Translations under genes and position numbers: made by a program
Part shown: one piece after another, positions 4,953 to 6,895 of the stretch
How the letters are laid out: each line of letters begins with the position of its first letter
How positions within the stretch are numbered: position 1 is the stretch's first letter
Notes under the pieces: generated by a model
Databases searched by the model: none
What the model saw: only the letters and a program-made list of their open reading frames with translations
What the model was told of the DNA's origin: nothing
Assembly (NCBI GenBank): GCA_964589145.1
Contig: CAZPSL010000096.1
Coordinates: forward strand, 1 to 6,895
DNA: 6,895 nt
Source: UBA11858 sp964589145
GTDB lineage: Bacteria; Chloroflexota; Anaerolineae; Anaerolineales; UBA11858
Direction: 5' to 3'

Positions 4953-6895
4953 ATGTCGAAGAAAAATATCGGTTGGCTGCTGGTTGCAATGCTGATGATC
5001 CTGGCACTGACCCTGACGGCCTGCGGCGGTGGCGAAGAACCCGCCTCCGCTCCCGCAGAGGAACAGCCTGCGGAACAACCCGCAGCGGGCGAGCCGGAAT
5101 CCGGCGGCGAAGAAGCCGCAGCAGACCAGAATCAAGTCGAGGTCTTCTCCTGGTGGACGGGCGGCGGCGAAGCCGCGGGCCTGGAAGCCATGATCAAGGT
5201 CTTCAATGAAGAGTACCCCGACATCGAATTCATCAATGCCGCTGTTGCCGGTGGTGCAGGCACCAACGCCCGCGCCGTGCTGGCAACCCGCCTTCAGGCC
5301 GGTGACCCGCCCGACAGTTGGCAGGGCCACGCGGGCTGGGAATTGATCGGCACCTACGTTGCCGCCGACCAGTTGGAGCCGCTCAACTTCCTCTACGAGC
5401 AGAACGGCTGGATGGATGTGATGCCGGATACCCTGATCCCGCTCATCTCCAAGGATGGCAGCATCTACTCGGTGCCGGTCAACATCCACCGCGCCAATGT
5501 GATGTGGTACAACCCAAAGATTTTGGCGGACAACGGCATCGAAGTCCCCACCACGCTGGACGAATGGTTCGCGGCGATGGATACCCTTCAGGAAGCGGGT
5601 GTGCTCCCCCTGGCGCTTGGTGAGCAGTGGACTACCATGCACCTGTTCGAGACCATCCTGCTGGCTTCGCTCGGCCCCGATGCCTACAACGGCCTGTGGA
5701 ACGGCGAAACCGATTGGGGCAGCCCTGAGGTTGCGCAGGCGATTGAGAACTACGCCAAAGTGCTCTCGTACACCAACTCCGATTCCGCTTCCCTCAGTTG
5801 GCAGGACGCCGCCCAACTGGTGGTGGATGGCGATGCCGCCTTCAACGTGATGGGTGACTGGGCCGAAGGGTTCTTCCGTGAATTGGGGAAGACCCCCGAA
5901 ACCGATTACGGCTGGACTCCCGTCCCCGGAACCAACGGCACCTTCCAGTTTCTCTCGGATAGTTTCGTCCTCCCCGTGGATGCCCCGCACCGCGACGCCG
6001 CGATTGACTGGCTGACCGTTGCCGGTTCCAAGAAGGGACAGGAAGCCTTCAACCCGGTCAAAGGCTCGATCTGCGCCCGCACCGACTGTGACCCCGAACT
6101 GTTCGGCGTTTACCTGCAATCGGCAGCGCATGACTGGGTCAACGACACCGTCGTCGGCTCGCTGACCCACGGCGTGACCGCCAACGACTCCTGGAAATCC
6201 GAAATTGACACCGCCCTCGGTCTCTTCTTGGCGGGCGGCAGTGCGGCAGACTTCCAGGCCGCGCTGGTCGCAGCCGCCGCGGACTCCGGCGCAGTCCAGA
6301 TGGGCAGCGCAGCCCCGGCGGCGCCCTCCGAACCGGCGAGCGACCTGACCGGCGAGGTCGAGGTCTTCTCCTGGTGGACGGGCGGCGGCGAAGCCGCAGG
6401 TCTGGAAGCGATGATCAAGGTCTTCCAGCAGAAGTACCCCGGAATTGAGTTCATCAACGCGGCCGTTGCCGGTGGCGCAGGCACCAACGCCCGTGCCGTG
6501 CTGGCAACCCGCCTCCAGGCCGGTGACCCGCCCGACAGTTGGCAGGGCCACGCCGGTCAGGAACTGATCGGCACTTACGTTGCCGCCGACCAGTTGGAGC
6601 CGGTCAACTTCCTCTACGAGCAAAACGGCTGGCTGGACGTGATGCCGGAAACCCTGATCCCGCTCATCTCCAAAGACGGCAACATCTACTCGGTGCCGGT
6701 CAATATCCACCGCGCCAATGTGATGTGGTACAACCCCAATATCCTGGCAGACAACGGCGTTGAAGTTCCCACCACGCTGGACGAGTGGTTCGCGGCGATG
6801 GATACCCTCCAGGAAGCGGGCGTACTCCCGCTGGCGCTCGGCGAACAGTGGACGGTGATGCACCTGTTCGAAACCGTCATGCTGGCTTCGCTCGG
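4953..6895 (+). CDS. Sugar ABC transporter lipoprotein with two tandem binding domains (partial)
   Basis: This is an extracytoplasmic solute-binding protein of the CUT1 sugar ABC family, open for 647 codons to the window edge. Residues 1-24 are a lipoprotein signal peptide (KK, hydrophobic core, lipobox LTAC with Cys24). Residues 25-61 are an Ala/Glu/Pro linker. Domain 1 (62 to about 449) has the glucose-type pattern VEVFSWWTGGGE, GTNARAVLATRLQAGDPPD and GHAG, as in Thermus-type glucose-binding proteins (recalled similarity). It also has Cys374/Cys379, a possible disulfide. A linker (about 450-468, Ala/Pro/Glu-rich) leads into a second copy of the domain from residue 469, without a new signal peptide. 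The usual protein has one domain of about 400 residues, so this is an internal duplication that may continue with further copies. The true 3' end and any permease genes are outside the window. The exact sugar is inferred, not proven. Confidence 0.9.
   Translation, partial: MSKKNIGWLLVAMLMILALTLTACGGGEEPASAPAEEQPAEQPAAGEPESGGEEAAADQNQVEVFSWWTGGGEAAGLEAMIKVFNEEYPDIEFINAAVAGGAGTNARAVLATRLQAGDPPDSWQGHAGWELIGTYVAADQLEPLNFLYEQNGWMDVMPDTLIPLISKDGSIYSVPVNIHRANVMWYNPKILADNGIEVPTTLDEWFAAMDTLQEAGVLPLALGEQWTTMHLFETILLASLGPDAYNGLWNGETDWGSPEVAQAIENYAKVLSYTNSDSASLSWQDAAQLVVDGDAAFNVMGDWAEGFFRELGKTPETDYGWTPVPGTNGTFQFLSDSFVLPVDAPHRDAAIDWLTVAGSKKGQEAFNPVKGSICARTDCDPELFGVYLQSAAHDWVNDTVVGSLTHGVTANDSWKSEIDTALGLFLAGGSAADFQAALVAAAADSGAVQMGSAAPAAPSEPASDLTGEVEVFSWWTGGGEAAGLEAMIKVFQQKYPGIEFINAAVAGGAGTNARAVLATRLQAGDPPDSWQGHAGQELIGTYVAADQLEPVNFLYEQNGWLDVMPETLIPLISKDGNIYSVPVNIHRANVMWYNPNILADNGVEVPTTLDEWFAAMDTLQEAGVLPLALGEQWTVMHLFETVMLASL
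5136..5674 (+). repeat. Intragenic direct repeat, copy 1 (offset 1221 bp)
   Basis: This is the first 539 bp of binding domain 1. It aligns without gaps to 6357-6895. The offset is 1221 bp, exactly 407 codons. By hand I count about 56 base differences (about 90% identity). Confidence 0.92.
6357..6895 (+). repeat. Intragenic direct repeat, copy 2 (cut by window end)
   Basis: This second copy keeps the reading frame of the first. I count about 14 changed amino acids in roughly 179, and about 35 of the 56 base changes are silent. This suggests that both copies have been kept as working protein and are not a recent assembly error. Confidence 0.92.

Noticed and set aside
4752..6863. Open frame of 703 codons on the minus strand opposite the lipoprotein gene
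   Set aside because: It is a GC-rich shadow. Its internal repeats mirror the duplicated domains on the plus strand, and the plus frame has a signal peptide, an RBS and clear family motifs.

Overview
The window looks like a bacterial chromosome segment of fairly high GC. The lineage is most likely Chloroflexota, class Anaerolineae or a relative. This is inferred from three things: the glucose/sugar-type binding lipoprotein, a regulator that combines a sigma-like HTH, a histidine-kinase-type ATPase fold and a receiver, and the GC-rich palindromic intergenic repeats. No RNA gene or taxonomic marker is present, so the assignment is tentative.

Layout. Positions 1-400 hold a tandem array with a 123-bp period (about 3.25 copies, probably continuing upstream). 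Each full unit carries a near-perfect palindrome, and the array ends 9 bp before the ribosome binding site of the next gene. Positions 419-763 (+) encode a 114-aa NifX/NifB-C-terminal-like protein of the dinitrogenase iron-molybdenum cofactor biosynthesis family. After 63 bp comes a 741-aa hybrid histidine kinase (827-3052, +) with a multi-pass membrane anchor, a coiled coil, an intact kinase core and two receiver-like domains that are degenerate in different ways. Convergent to it, across a 72-bp repeat-rich gap, is a 399-aa regulator (3125-4324, -): an N-terminal HTH, a pseudo-ATPase domain that has lost its N-box asparagines, and a complete receiver.

A 628-bp divergent intergenic region (4325-4952) separates this regulator from a sugar ABC-transporter lipoprotein gene. 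It holds a 15-bp dyad, three 11-bp direct repeats ending 3 bp before a good sigma70-type promoter, a large G-rich palindrome that is also a G-quadruplex motif, a pair of 16-bp direct repeats, a very strong Shine-Dalgarno-like element with a 28-codon ORF, and the proper RBS of the lipoprotein gene.

The last gene (4953 to the window end, +) is the most unusual item. It is one reading frame with a lipoprotein signal peptide, a complete sugar-binding domain, a short linker and then a second copy of the same domain, offset by exactly 407 codons. By hand count the visible overlap is about 90% identical in DNA, and most changes are silent. The window ends inside the second copy.

How the genes may work together (inference): the hybrid kinase and the HTH-receiver protein are plausible phosphorelay partners. 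The regulator is divergent from the sugar-binding gene, and the 11-bp repeats beside that gene's promoter are a candidate binding site for it. No link between the NifX-like protein and the signalling genes can be shown beyond adjacency.
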